Source: Sulfurimonas sp. (GTDB lineage Bacteria; Campylobacterota; Campylobacteria; Campylobacterales; Sulfurimonadaceae). Taken from it: a stretch of 64,000 nucleotides of DNA. A program made the position numbers and the translations under genes. The stretch covers positions 1-64,000 of the forward strand of contig JAQTZE010000001.1 in the NCBI GenBank assembly GCA_028687935.1. Direction: 5' to 3'. How positions within the stretch are numbered: position 1 is the first letter of the stretch; every line of letters starts with the position of its first letter. Positions 54,113 through 63,229 of this stretch are shown here, piece after piece. The notes beneath the pieces were generated by a model. The model was not told where the DNA came from, searched no databases, and saw only the letters and a program-made list of their open reading frames with translations.

Positions 54113-55006
54113 ATGAATTTAGAAGAATTAAGAGTTGAGAGACAAAAGTGGATGGGCTGGAAAAATATAGCTCCACTTCGAGAGGCATTGGGTCGTTTAG
54201 AAGATGTTGCATACAGAGTAGAACTTGGTGATGTTGTAAAAATTAGCGGTGATGCAGATGAGGCAAATATCTATGAAGTAGCAAGAGTTTTGATGCCTTG
54301 GAGAAAAGGGCCTTTTGAAGTTTGTAACACTTTTATCGATACAGAATGGAAGAGTAATATCAAATATAACCTGCTTCGTCCCCATTTTAATTTAAAAGAT
54401 AAGCGTGTAGCCGATATAGGGTGTAACAATGGTTACTATATGTTTCGTATGCAAGAAGATGCTCCAAGACTTTTAGTCGGTTTTGATCCATCTCCTTTGT
54501 ATAAAACGCAGTTTGATTTTATCAACCATTTTGTAAAGAGTAAGATTGTTTATGAACTTTTAGGTGTTGAACACTTGGAATATTACGAAGAGAAGTTTGA
54601 CACTATCTTTTGTCTTGGTGTTTTATATCATAGAAGCGATCCTGTGTCGATGCTCAAGTCGCTTTACCGTGGACTGGATAAAGAAGGCGAAGTGATTTTG
54701 GATACTTTTTATATAGAAGGTGAGGGGGAGATGTGTCTTTGTCCTGAGTCTTCGTATTCGAAGATACCAAACATCTATTTTGTCCCAACTATCGGAGCAC
54801 TCAAAAACTGGTGTATGCGCGCAGGTTTTAGTTCCTTTGAAGTCCTAGAGACTGCTGTGACAGAGGCGAGTGAGCAGAGAAAGACAGAGTGGATAGAGGG
54901 GCAGTCACTAGAGGATTTTCTCGATCCAAATGATGTGAGTAAAACGGTGGAGGGATATCCAGCGCCGGCGAGAGTCTATGTGAAATTGATAAAGGAAACA
55001 AAATGA
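54113..55006 (+). CDS. cmoB: tRNA U34 carboxymethyltransferase
   Basis: Transfers a carboxymethyl group from carboxy-SAM to 5-hydroxyuridine in wobble position 34. 297 residues, shorter at the N-terminus than the E. coli enzyme. The RKWM-like start ([19 protein letters not shown]), the [18 protein letters not shown] site and [14 protein letters not shown] fit CmoB well. Its partner CmoA is not adjacent. Overlaps the next gene by four bases. Confidence 0.92.
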   Translation: MNLEELRVERQKWMGWKNIAPLREALGRLEDVAYRVELGDVVKISGDADEANIYEVARVLMPWRKGPFEVCNTFIDTEWKSNIKYNLLRPHFNLKDKRVADIGCNNGYYMFRMQEDAPRLLVGFDPSPLYKTQFDFINHFVKSKIVYELLGVEHLEYYEEKFDTIFCLGVLYHRSDPVSMLKSLYRGLDKEGEVILDTFYIEGEGEMCLCPESSYSKIPNIYFVPTIGALKNWCMRAGFSSFEVLETAVTEASEQRKTEWIEGQSLEDFLDPNDVSKTVEGYPAPARVYVKLIKETK

Positions 55007-55479
55007 AAGTAATGGACGAGACAGAAGAAGAGTTTGAAATACATGACTATAAGTCAGGCCATGATGATGTTCTGCTAAATACGCACAATCAAATCAATCA
55101 AGCGCTTAGTGGTGAAATCATAAAAATGGAAGTCGGTTATGTCGAGGTTTTACTCACAACACTGCCTGAAATGCTTGCGGACAATGTAGGTCTTGTGCAT
55201 GGCGGTTTTATCTTTAGCGCGGCGGATTATGCTGCGATGGCTGCGGTAAACGAACCAAATGTTGTTTTAGTCGCGAGTGATTGCCAGTTTCTCTCTCCTG
55301 TCAAAATCCACGATGAAGTTCTTTTCAAAGCAAAAGTGAGACATAAAGAGGGCAGAAAACGCAATGTCCATGTTGAAGGGCACGTTCATGATATCAAAGT
55401 TTTTGAAGGCGAATTTAAGACTGTTATCACTGAAAAACACATACTTAGACTCCATCTTTTAGATGATGAAGATCAATAG
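55003..55479 (+). CDS. Hotdog-fold thioesterase-like protein
   Basis: 158 residues of the PaaI/4HBT-like hotdog superfamily. The active-site region reads [20 protein letters not shown], followed by [17 protein letters not shown]. Substrate unknown. The ATG overlaps the cmoB stop (ATGA). It converges on the next methyltransferase gene with a four-base gap. Confidence 0.8.
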   Translation: MKVMDETEEEFEIHDYKSGHDDVLLNTHNQINQALSGEIIKMEVGYVEVLLTTLPEMLADNVGLVHGGFIFSAADYAAMAAVNEPNVVLVASDCQFLSPVKIHDEVLFKAKVRHKEGRKRNVHVEGHVHDIKVFEGEFKTVITEKHILRLHLLDDEDQ

Positions 55480-55483
55480 TAAT

Positions 55484-56086
55484 TTAAGCGTTTGTAGCTC
55501 TGAGTAAAAATACTCCAAAATCTCTATGAGGTTTTTGGATAGTGTTAATACGTTCAAACGCAACTTCTTTAAATCCACATTCAGCTACAAGTGCACAAAG
55601 CGTATTTTTGTCAAAACCAAAGTGAAATACACCTTCATTATCTGAATGAAATGTTCCATCTTCGGACTCCAAATCTGCTATTGCAATAAACCCGTTTTCT
55701 TTGATATTATTTTTGATCGTCGTGAAAAAAGCATGTAAGTCTTCTACGTGATGGAGTGTCATAGAGCTTATTAAACCGTCAAAACTTTGTAGCAATGGCG
55801 TTTGGATGATGTCCTGATGAATCGCTTCGATACTCAGCATTTCTGTATTTTTTTCCCTGAGTTTCTCAAGCATACTTTTGGACGTGTCCACACCATAAAC
55901 TTTTTGTACGTGTTGCGCTATTTCAAAACCTAAAAGTCCAGTCCCTACGCCAAAATCCAGAATATCCATCTCTTTATGTAGGATGAAATTTTCCAAAATT
56001 GCTTCTGAAATTGTTTTTGTACTATGTACTCTCTCACTTCCTGCGTCCCAAGTTTGTGATTTTACTTCAAAGTGGTCTTTTTGCAT
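55484..56086 (-). CDS. Class I SAM-dependent methyltransferase
   Basis: 200 residues with a Rossmann SAM site (MDILDFGVGTGLLGFEIAQH), VYGVDTSKSML and a DGLISSMTLHHVEDL motif IV/post-I region. It resembles small-molecule methyltransferases of the UbiE/Methyltransf_25 type. Substrate unknown. It lies 18 bases after the metallo-hydrolase gene in the same direction. Confidence 0.82.
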   Translation of the reverse strand: MQKDHFEVKSQTWDAGSERVHSTKTISEAILENFILHKEMDILDFGVGTGLLGFEIAQHVQKVYGVDTSKSMLEKLREKNTEMLSIEAIHQDIIQTPLLQSFDGLISSMTLHHVEDLHAFFTTIKNNIKENGFIAIADLESEDGTFHSDNEGVFHFGFDKNTLCALVAECGFKEVAFERINTIQKPHRDFGVFLLRATNA

Positions 56087-56104
56087 TGCGTTTATTCCTT
56101 GCGT

Positions 56105-56698
56105 TTATATATTTTGTATCCAGTAGTCTGTGTATTGTTGCTCTTGTTTGATAGTTGTTCTATTCCCATGACCTGGATAGATAACCTTATCAAAGTCAAG
56201 TGTTTTAAATTTTTGTAGACTTTTTTTCATATCCTCTGCATTTGAGTAGGGAAAATCATATCTTCCAATAGAACGCTCAAAGATAAAATCCCCGCTAAAC
56301 ATCACATCACCGATCTCTATCGTAGAACATCCTGGGCAGTGTCCTGGAAAGTGACGAAATTTTACCTTTGTCCCATCAAAATCAATCTCTTCATCTCCCT
56401 TGACAATATAATCAGGAATCGAAGGTGGAAGATCAGGCATCCAACTGCTCTCACTCAGAAGTATTACATCACCTTGGGGCGTGTAGAGCGGAATATGTAG
56501 CTTCTTTTGTAACTCTGCGTTTGACCAGACATGATCAAAATGACCATGAGTGTTGAGTATCGCAACAGGGTTTGTGACATTTTGCATCACCCACGCCGTT
56601 GCGTTTACACCAGGGTCGATGATGAAATCTTTTTCATCGATAGTTGCTATGTAACAGTTTGTTTGATACGGACCCATAGGCTGAACTTTAATCTGCAT
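56105..56698 (-). CDS. Glyoxalase II-like metallo-beta-lactamase-fold hydrolase
   Basis: 197 residues. Zinc motif THGHFDHVW near residue 54, then HFPGHCPG, FSGDFIF and YPGHGNRT. This is the small glyoxalase II-like group (YcbL-like) that hydrolyses thioesters such as S-lactoylglutathione-type substrates. Cytosolic. Co-directional with the methyltransferase. Confidence 0.85.
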   Translation of the reverse strand: MQIKVQPMGPYQTNCYIATIDEKDFIIDPGVNATAWVMQNVTNPVAILNTHGHFDHVWSNAELQKKLHIPLYTPQGDVILLSESSWMPDLPPSIPDYIVKGDEEIDFDGTKVKFRHFPGHCPGCSTIEIGDVMFSGDFIFERSIGRYDFPYSNAEDMKKSLQKFKTLDFDKVIYPGHGNRTTIKQEQQYTDYWIQNI

Positions 56699-56737
56699 AT
56701 AATCTCTTTTTTAGCGTGATTATAGCATGATGCGACT

Positions 56738-57553
56738 ATGAATTTTTATAAAGAATTAGAGCTAATCCTTAGCAGTAAAAACCCCCGTGAGAAGATCGAG
56801 CACTTTGAATGTTTTTATACTCTGTACAAATCTGCAAAAGTAAAGTTTGAAGAGAACTACGCAGCCAAAGAGTTTCTTGAAGCATCTTATAGTGAAATAT
56901 GCAAGATAGTTCATCCTCAAGATGTGCCTAAACGCAGTAATCTGACAACAAAAGAGGGACAGATAAATCTGCTCCATGCTATTACGCATATCGAGTACAG
57001 CGCTATTGATCTGGCACTCGATGCAGCGTATAGATTTCAAGGATTGCCAAAGAGCTATTACGATGACTGGCTTGAAGTCGCGGATGATGAGATACGCCAC
57101 TTCTTGATGCTTGAAGCACTTTTGCAAGAACTCGGAGCTGAGTATGGTGATATAGAAGTCCATAACGCACTTTTTGAAGCGAGTCAAAGAACGCAGACAC
57201 TTATAGAGCGCATGGCCGCCGTCCCAAGATACCTTGAAGCAAATGGACTCGATGCAACACCGATGATACTTGAAAAACTAGGAAAACTTCCAAAAAGTGA
57301 GATGCTAGAGAAGATCATGCAAGCACTACATATCATACTCGAAGAAGAGATAGATCATGTCAAAAAAGGTGATGTCTGGTTTCAATACGCTTGTGAAAAA
57401 GCGAATCTCTCTAGTGATATCTATTTTGAAATTATCGAAAAATATTATCCGCAATGTTTTGCACGTCCAAAAAATCTCAATACACAAGCAAGAAAAGAAG
57501 CCGGATTTTCCTGCTCTGAACTCAACTTTATGGCGAAGAAAAGTGTTTGTTAA
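56738..57553 (+). CDS. DUF455 ferritin-like protein
   Basis: 271 residues of the DUF455 family, a ferritin-like four-helix domain. Candidate diiron ligands lie in AITHIEYSAIDLALDAAYR (E-x2-H style), WLEVADDEIRHFLML (E and H) and ILEEEIDHVKKGDVW. The reaction is unknown; homologues are related to tRNA hydroxylases and other oxidases. Starts 39 bases from the divergent hydrolase gene. Confidence 0.83.
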   Translation: MNFYKELELILSSKNPREKIEHFECFYTLYKSAKVKFEENYAAKEFLEASYSEICKIVHPQDVPKRSNLTTKEGQINLLHAITHIEYSAIDLALDAAYRFQGLPKSYYDDWLEVADDEIRHFLMLEALLQELGAEYGDIEVHNALFEASQRTQTLIERMAAVPRYLEANGLDATPMILEKLGKLPKSEMLEKIMQALHIILEEEIDHVKKGDVWFQYACEKANLSSDIYFEIIEKYYPQCFARPKNLNTQARKEAGFSCSELNFMAKKSVC

Positions 57554-57626
57554 CTTAGGTCATCATTTGTTACAAAATTTAGATATACTTTTTTTTGTTA
57601 AAGTTTTTTAAAGGTTTGCCCTATTT

Positions 57627-58433
57627 ATGAGTAAATATGAACAGATATCTGAGTACTTGGAACTTTTTTTAGAAAATGAAGTGAAGAAGACAGGTATAAA
57701 AAAAGTAGTTATCGGTCTCAGTGGTGGTATTGACTCTGCTGTTGTAGCAGTTTTGGCGCATAAAGTGTATGGGGATGACCTGCTTTGTGTGAAGATGCCT
57801 TCACACTATTCATCGCAAAATTCGCTTGATGATGCAGATGCGCTGTGTGTGGATTTTGGTATGAGAAGTATCACGGCCTCAATTGAGCCGATGCTCAAAG
57901 CCTATGAAGCACTCCACCCTGACATGGACAATCTTCGTAAAGGAAATTTTTCTGCTCGTATGCGGATGTCTACGATTTTTGACATCTCTGCAAAAGAGAA
58001 TGCTTTGGTTCTAGGAACAAGCAACAAGAGCGAGCTTATGCTTGGTTATGGGACACTTTATGGTGACCTTGCAAGTGCACTCAATCCGATAGGGGATTTG
58101 TATAAAAGTGAAGTTTACGAACTTGCAACGTATTTAGGTGTCACTAAAAGTATCATTCATAAAGCTCCTTCTGCAGATTTGTGGGATGGGCAGAGTGATG
58201 AAGCGGATTTAGGTTATACATACGCAAAACTTGATGAGGCACTCAAACTTTACGTCGAAGAGAGACTCTCTCGTGATGCAATAGTAGAGCGCGGCATAAA
58301 CGCAGAGATGCTTGATATGATTATCGGCAGAATTTTTCGCAACCACTTTAAGCGAAAAATGCCGCTTATCGCCAAGCTCACTTCAAGAACTTTGAACCAT
58401 GATTTTAATTATCCAAGAGATATAACTTTATAA
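57627..58433 (+). CDS. nadE: NH3-dependent NAD+ synthetase
   Basis: Amidates nicotinic acid adenine dinucleotide to NAD using ammonia. 268 residues with the PP-loop VIGLSGGIDSAVVAVL, the GTSNKSELMLGYGTLYGD core and the PSADLWDGQSDEADLG segment. There is no glutaminase domain. First gene of a run with the aminotransferase and lpxK. Confidence 0.93.
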   Translation: MSKYEQISEYLELFLENEVKKTGIKKVVIGLSGGIDSAVVAVLAHKVYGDDLLCVKMPSHYSSQNSLDDADALCVDFGMRSITASIEPMLKAYEALHPDMDNLRKGNFSARMRMSTIFDISAKENALVLGTSNKSELMLGYGTLYGDLASALNPIGDLYKSEVYELATYLGVTKSIIHKAPSADLWDGQSDEADLGYTYAKLDEALKLYVEERLSRDAIVERGINAEMLDMIIGRIFRNHFKRKMPLIAKLTSRTLNHDFNYPRDITL

Positions 58434-58443
58434 AGGAAAACAG

Positions 58444-59565
58444 ATGAAAATACCTTTCAATAAATATATAAGCGGCCGAGAAGAACACTCAAATGTGAGT
58501 GATGTTTTAGACGGAGAAGAGATCAATCAAGTTGAAGAACTTGAGAGTGAATTTGCTGCATATATCGGTGCAGATTTTGCACTTGCGACTTCACACGGGA
58601 CTTCTGCACTGCATTTAGCAATGCTCGCACTTGAGCTCAAACGCGGGGATAGAGTTGTATGTTCTGTAAACGCACATCCAAGTATTCCTGAAGTGGTACG
58701 TCATTTTGATGCAGAGCCTGTATTTATCGATATTGATGCACAAAGTTTTAATATCAATCTTGACCTGCTTGAGAATTATCTTGAAGACAATCAGTCTAAA
58801 AAACTCAAAGCTGTTATCATCACACATCTTGGCGGTTCTTGTGTTGATCTTGAGAGAGTTTATTCTATGTCAAAGATCTATGATGTCAAAATCGTAGAAG
58901 ATGCTTCTCATGCTCTAGGAGCAACATATAAAGGTGACAAAATAGGCTCAAGCGGTGCTGATATTACCTGCTTTAACTTCTCTTCACACCTGAAAAAGAA
59001 TGTTTGCAACGGCGGTATGCTTGTAACAAACGATGAAGAGATTATGGATAGAGCGAGACTTCTTGCAAACCATGCGATAGTAAGAGATAAAGACGCTTTG
59101 GAATATATCTATGATGTTGTTGATATCGGAAATGACTACTCGATGAGTGAGCTAAACGCAGCCTATATCCGTGCACAGCTTGGGGATCAGGATAAAAATA
59201 TAGCAAGACACCGTGCAATAGCAAAAGTTTATAATGAAGCACTCGGTGGTGTTGCCCATATTACTATTCCGCAAGTAAGTGATGAAGCACATATATATGC
59301 TCTCTATATTATCAAGATTGATAAAAATCGTGACTCTTTTGCACTTGAACTCAAAAACGCAGGTATTGATGCGGGACTTCACTATATTCCTCTACACCTT
59401 TTGAGCTATTATAAAGCAAAATACTCACTTCGTGTTAATGATTTTCCAGTGGCACTTCGAACGTATCAGCAAGTTTTATCACTTCCTATCTATCCAAGTC
59501 TTGATGATAAAGAAGTTGCGTTTATCTGTGATAAAATCAAAAAGATAGCTAAAACACGCGTGTGA
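58444..59565 (+). CDS. DegT/DnrJ/EryC1/StrS-family PLP aminotransferase
   Basis: Pyridoxal-phosphate enzyme, 373 residues, acting on sugar nucleotides or related keto sugars for surface glycans. PLP features: ATSHGTSALHLAMLAL, DASHALGATYKG and FNFSSHLKKNVCNGG, which contains the Schiff-base Lys. Placement directly before lpxK (overlap GTGA) suggests a role in lipopolysaccharide or glycan precursor synthesis (inference). Confidence 0.87.
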   Translation: MKIPFNKYISGREEHSNVSDVLDGEEINQVEELESEFAAYIGADFALATSHGTSALHLAMLALELKRGDRVVCSVNAHPSIPEVVRHFDAEPVFIDIDAQSFNINLDLLENYLEDNQSKKLKAVIITHLGGSCVDLERVYSMSKIYDVKIVEDASHALGATYKGDKIGSSGADITCFNFSSHLKKNVCNGGMLVTNDEEIMDRARLLANHAIVRDKDALEYIYDVVDIGNDYSMSELNAAYIRAQLGDQDKNIARHRAIAKVYNEALGGVAHITIPQVSDEAHIYALYIIKIDKNRDSFALELKNAGIDAGLHYIPLHLLSYYKAKYSLRVNDFPVALRTYQQVLSLPIYPSLDDKEVAFICDKIKKIAKTRV

Positions 59566-60473
59566 AAAAGGCTTTCGTTTTCTGGGTTGAAGAGTATTTC
59601 TACAACCCAAGCCCCCTCCAAAAACTTCTCTCAATCTGCCTTTTGCCTCTGAGTTGGCTCTATTGTCTCATCGTCTACAGTTTATACAAAAGTAAAACAC
59701 CAATGGATTTTGGAATTGATATCATCAGCGTAGGAAATCTTAGTGTTGGCGGCAGTGGAAAAACGCCACTTGTGAGTGCACTTGCAGCGCAGTATGAAAA
59801 CGCAGCTATCATCCTCCGCGGTTATGGCAGAGCAAGTCAAGGGATGCACGTCGTCAAAGACAAAACGCAGATACTTTGTGATGTCTCAATGAGCGGTGAT
59901 GAAGCGATGATCTATGCGCGCAAAGTTCCAAACGCAATCGTCATTGTCAGTGAAGATAGAGTTACAGGGATACAAAAAGCCAAAGAGATGGGCGCAAAAA
60001 TCATCTTTCTTGATGACGCCTATTCAAAACACAATATCAAAAAGCTTGACTTGCTTATTGATGTCAAAACGCCCAATACTGCCTGTCTTCCTTCAGGTCC
60101 TTTTCGTGAGAGAGTCTGGGCTGAGAAAGAGTGTGTGATTCTTAAAGAGGATTTGGATTTTAAGAGAGTAGTTACGCTTAAAGACAAGTGTGATAAAATG
60201 TCACTTGTAACGGCGATTGCAAGACCAGGTAGACTTGATAAGTATTTACCTGAAGTTGTCAATAAAAATTATTTTGAAGATCATCACACTTTTGTCAAAG
60301 AAGAGCTTCAAGAGATTTTAGAACGAGACTTTGCTGATTCACTTTTGGTTACATACAAAGATTTTGTGAAGATAGAAGCTTTTGAACTTCCTTTATCTTT
60401 GCTAGATTTAGAGATGCAAGTCGAGAAAAAAGTTTTTGAATTGATAGATAATTATAGAAACCGACCTATTTAA
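59562..60473 (+). CDS. lpxK: Tetraacyldisaccharide 4'-kinase
   Basis: Phosphorylates the 4' position of the lipid A precursor at the inner membrane. 303 residues; N-terminal amphipathic/membrane segment (about 18-40), P-loop SVGNLSVGGSGKTPLVSALA and the catalytic FLDDAYSKHNIKKLDLLI (D-D-A; most family members have DDGFQH, so DDAYSKH is a variant). GTG start overlapping the aminotransferase stop. Confidence 0.92.
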   Translation: MKKAFVFWVEEYFYNPSPLQKLLSICLLPLSWLYCLIVYSLYKSKTPMDFGIDIISVGNLSVGGSGKTPLVSALAAQYENAAIILRGYGRASQGMHVVKDKTQILCDVSMSGDEAMIYARKVPNAIVIVSEDRVTGIQKAKEMGAKIIFLDDAYSKHNIKKLDLLIDVKTPNTACLPSGPFRERVWAEKECVILKEDLDFKRVVTLKDKCDKMSLVTAIARPGRLDKYLPEVVNKNYFEDHHTFVKEELQEILERDFADSLLVTYKDFVKIEAFELPLSLLDLEMQVEKKVFELIDNYRNRPI

Positions 60474-60489
60474 AACGAAAGACAGAATA

Positions 60490-60906
60490 TTGAAAATAGT
60501 TGTACAGATTTTTATCCTTTTGATCTTTGGAATCAGTGGCGTTTTTGCAAATGATTTTAGAGAAGTAAAAGAAATCGCCTTAAAAAAAGATGAACAAACA
60601 AAAATTCTTGTAAAATACGGCACAATAGAAAAACTTTTTAAATTTCGCTGGACACTCTATGCAAATGGAGGGCTTGTAATACACAGGTCTTATGATAGAA
60701 AAGTGGCGCAAAACGTACTCTATCTGAACCATAAAAACCAAAGTTTTAGGGTTGAACTTAAGGGACGTGGTGCTGATGGCTACAATGTGCCTTATGTATT
60801 AGTGAAATTTAAAGAGTTTAAACATGAGACAAAAGAGGCTATTTTTGAGCTTCTTTTGTCTGATGAGAAGTTACAGATAGAATTAAAATATTTAGATAAA
60901 GCATAA
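60490..60906 (+). CDS. Exported uncharacterised protein, 138 residues
   Basis: A protein I do not recognise, with a signal peptide (about 1-20, ending VFA) and a beta-rich mature part (FKFRWTLYANGGLVIHRSYD, SFRVELKGRGADGYNVPYVL). It starts with TTG and has only a weak ribosome-binding site. Located 16 bases after lpxK and nine bases before the prenyl synthase, so it is probably in the same operon. Confidence 0.68.
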   Translation: MKIVVQIFILLIFGISGVFANDFREVKEIALKKDEQTKILVKYGTIEKLFKFRWTLYANGGLVIHRSYDRKVAQNVLYLNHKNQSFRVELKGRGADGYNVPYVLVKFKEFKHETKEAIFELLLSDEKLQIELKYLDKA

Positions 60907-60915
60907 AGAGAGAGA

Positions 60916-61803
60916 ATGCAAAGAGTAGAGAGCGAAATCGCAAGACTGATACAAGAGATAGATTATGATGAGGTGAGTCGTCTTTTTGCAACTCTCTCTG
61001 GGGGGAAAAGAGTTCGAGCTAAACTTATTCTCAAAATAGCACCTGATGCAAGCCAAGCTCCTCTTTTAGCAGCTATAGTTGAGCTTATTCACGCAGCAAG
61101 TCTTTTACATGATGATGTTATTGATGATGCGATGACACGTCGTGGTACTGTTTCTGTAAACGCAACACAGGGAAGTAAAACGGCTGTGATGCTTGGAGAT
61201 ATTCTCTACTCTAAAGCATTTACTGAGCTTGTCTCTTTTGACAAAACAATAGCAAAGATCGTTGCATCTTCTGTTACAGCACTCTCCAAAGGTGAGATGC
61301 AAGATGTCAAAATGGCAGATAGTTTCAATGATGATGAAGAGAAATATCTGCGTATGCTTTATCTCAAAACAGCCACACTTATCGAAGCAGCAGCTATGGC
61401 CGCGGCAAAACTTGCAGGTAAAGATGTAGAAAAACATGGCGTTTATGGTAAAAATCTTGGTCTCTCTTTTCAAATCATCGATGATATCTTGGATATCACC
61501 TCCGATGAAGAAACACTTGGCAAACCTGCTATGAATGACTATGTAGAAGGAAAATGTACACTTCCATACATCTATCTTTATCAAGTGCTTGATGCAGAAG
61601 ATAGAGTAAAACTACTCTCACTCCATGGCAAAAAAATAGACACAGAACAAACGCAGTGGATACAAGCACGCATGCACAAACATGGCTGCATTTTGCAATC
61701 TTTTGAATTGGCAAAAAAATTATCCAATGAAGCAATGCAAGCAGTTGCAGACGATAAAGAACTTATCGCAATACTCGAAACCATGATACAAAGAAGTTAC
61801 TAA
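60916..61803 (+). CDS. Polyprenyl diphosphate synthase (octaprenyl-type)
   Basis: Trans-prenyltransferase that makes the quinone side chain. 295 residues with the first Asp-rich motif LLHDDVIDD and second motif FQIIDDILD, plus SGGKRVRAKLIL. In Campylobacterota the product likely serves menaquinone. Ends TAATG, overlapping hemA. Confidence 0.88.
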   Translation: MQRVESEIARLIQEIDYDEVSRLFATLSGGKRVRAKLILKIAPDASQAPLLAAIVELIHAASLLHDDVIDDAMTRRGTVSVNATQGSKTAVMLGDILYSKAFTELVSFDKTIAKIVASSVTALSKGEMQDVKMADSFNDDEEKYLRMLYLKTATLIEAAAMAAAKLAGKDVEKHGVYGKNLGLSFQIIDDILDITSDEETLGKPAMNDYVEGKCTLPYIYLYQVLDAEDRVKLLSLHGKKIDTEQTQWIQARMHKHGCILQSFELAKKLSNEAMQAVADDKELIAILETMIQRSY

Positions 61804-63038
61804 TGCACTATTTAAATATCAGTTTTTCTCATAAAAATTCTACACTTGAAATACGCGAAAAACTTTCCTATCCAGATGAAACAGATTTACATGGCTGTTT
61901 AAAAAAACTCACAGCATGCTCGGCAATTAATGAAGCAATGCTTATCTCTACATGTAACAGAATGGAAGTTTTTTCTTCATGCAGCGATATTGAAGAAGCG
62001 ACGCAGTTTATATTTAAAATTTTAAATAATCGTTCAGGAATAAGCATTGAAGAGTTACAAGAGCGTGCGGATATTTTTGATGATAGTACTGCTATCCATC
62101 ATATTTTTAGTGTAGCCTCTTCGCTTGACTCTATGGTCGTAGGTGAAACGCAGATAGCAGGTCAGCTCAAAGATGCGTTTCGATTTTCTTATGATAATGG
62201 CTACAGTTCCAAAAAAATTGCGCGTGCTATCAAGAGTGCCTTTAAATGTGCTTCAAAAGTACGAAATGCAACAGACATCTCTTCCAAACCTGTCTCTATG
62301 GCAAGTGTCGCCGTGGCAAAACTCAAGTCTGTAACGAACACTTTAAGTGATAAAAAAGCACTTATTATTGGTATTGGAGAGATGTCTGAAATCAGTGCGA
62401 AGCATCTTATATCTGCAGGTGTTGATGTCTATATTATGAATAGAACGAAACACAAGGCTGAAAAACTGGCGAGTGAGTGTGGTGCTAAAGTCATGGACTT
62501 TGCAAGACTCCCAGATGCCATCAATGAATTTGAAATTTTATTTACAGCAACTTCTTCTCATGACCCTATTATCACGGATGAGATGATTCAGAGTTGTGGT
62601 TTTGAAAGATATTGGTTTGATTTAGCATTGCCAAGAGATATTCATCATAACAATAAAGATAATATCCATCTCTTTGTTATTGATGATTTGAAGGTTATTG
62701 TAGATGAAAATCTTTCATGTAGAGAAGATGCTGCAAAAATGGCACACGGTATTATAGGTAGAGCAGTTGTTGAGTTTTTTGAATGGCTCAATACACTTGA
62801 TATCGAGCCAATGATAAAAGATATCTATCTCAAGGCATATGCCGCAGCACAAACCGAGAGCAATCGAGCTGTTGTGCATGGTTACATACCAAAAGAGTAT
62901 CAGTTGCAAGCACAAAAGATGTGTGAGCAGTCACTCAAGAGATTTTTGCACGAGATGATAGAAAATATGAGAAATAATTCAAAAGAATCCAATGCAGAAA
63001 GCATGAGCAGTGCGTTTGGATTTTTGACACACCAATAA
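61803..63038 (+). CDS. hemA: Glutamyl-tRNA reductase
   Basis: First enzyme of the C5 heme pathway: reduces Glu-tRNA to glutamate 1-semialdehyde with NADPH. 411 residues: catalytic Cys in LISTCNRMEVF, the SSLDSMVVGETQIAGQLKDA motif, NADPH site LIIGIGEMSEISAKHL and the C-terminal dimerisation helix. Its start overlaps the prenyl synthase stop by one base. Its stop lies at the start of the first 82-bp repeat. Confidence 0.94.
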   Translation: MHYLNISFSHKNSTLEIREKLSYPDETDLHGCLKKLTACSAINEAMLISTCNRMEVFSSCSDIEEATQFIFKILNNRSGISIEELQERADIFDDSTAIHHIFSVASSLDSMVVGETQIAGQLKDAFRFSYDNGYSSKKIARAIKSAFKCASKVRNATDISSKPVSMASVAVAKLKSVTNTLSDKKALIIGIGEMSEISAKHLISAGVDVYIMNRTKHKAEKLASECGAKVMDFARLPDAINEFEILFTATSSHDPIITDEMIQSCGFERYWFDLALPRDIHHNNKDNIHLFVIDDLKVIVDENLSCREDAAKMAHGIIGRAVVEFFEWLNTLDIEPMIKDIYLKAYAAAQTESNRAVVHGYIPKEYQLQAQKMCEQSLKRFLHEMIENMRNNSKESNAESMSSAFGFLTHQ

Positions 63039-63119
63039 TTTATCTGCCTCGAACGAGGCAAGCTTTAGTAGCCCAAGCGGCAGCGTAGCAAAGATAGGCT
63101 TTGCCTATTTTGCGTTTAA
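63038..63119. repeat. Double-hairpin repeat, copy 1 (82 bp)
   Basis: Contains hairpin TGCCTCG-AA-CGAGGCA (63045-63060) and hairpin ATAGGC-TTT-GCCTAT (63094-63108), followed by TTTTGCGTTT. About 97% identical to copy 2. Begins at the last base of the hemA stop. The second hairpin plus T-rich tail could act as a terminator for hemA. Confidence 0.85.
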
Positions 63120-63126
63120 CATAGTG

Positions 63127-63209
63127 ATTTATCTGCCTCGAACGAGGCAAGCTTTAGCAGCCCAAGTGGCTAGCGTAGCAAAGATAGGCTTTGCCTATTT
63201 TGCGTTTAA
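63127..63209. repeat. Double-hairpin repeat, copy 2 (83 bp)
   Basis: Near copy of 63038-63119 with two substitutions and one inserted base, after a seven-base spacer. The first hairpin is at 63134-63149. It ends 20 bases before the proS start, so its hairpins lie in the proS leader and could affect its expression. Confidence 0.85.
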
Positions 63210-63229
63210 ATAAATATAAAGGGAAATAA

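Noticed and set aside
63038-63209. Possible CRISPR array
   Set aside because: There are only two copies, the units are 82-83 bp with internal hairpins, and the seven-base gap is too short for a spacer. No cas genes are present.
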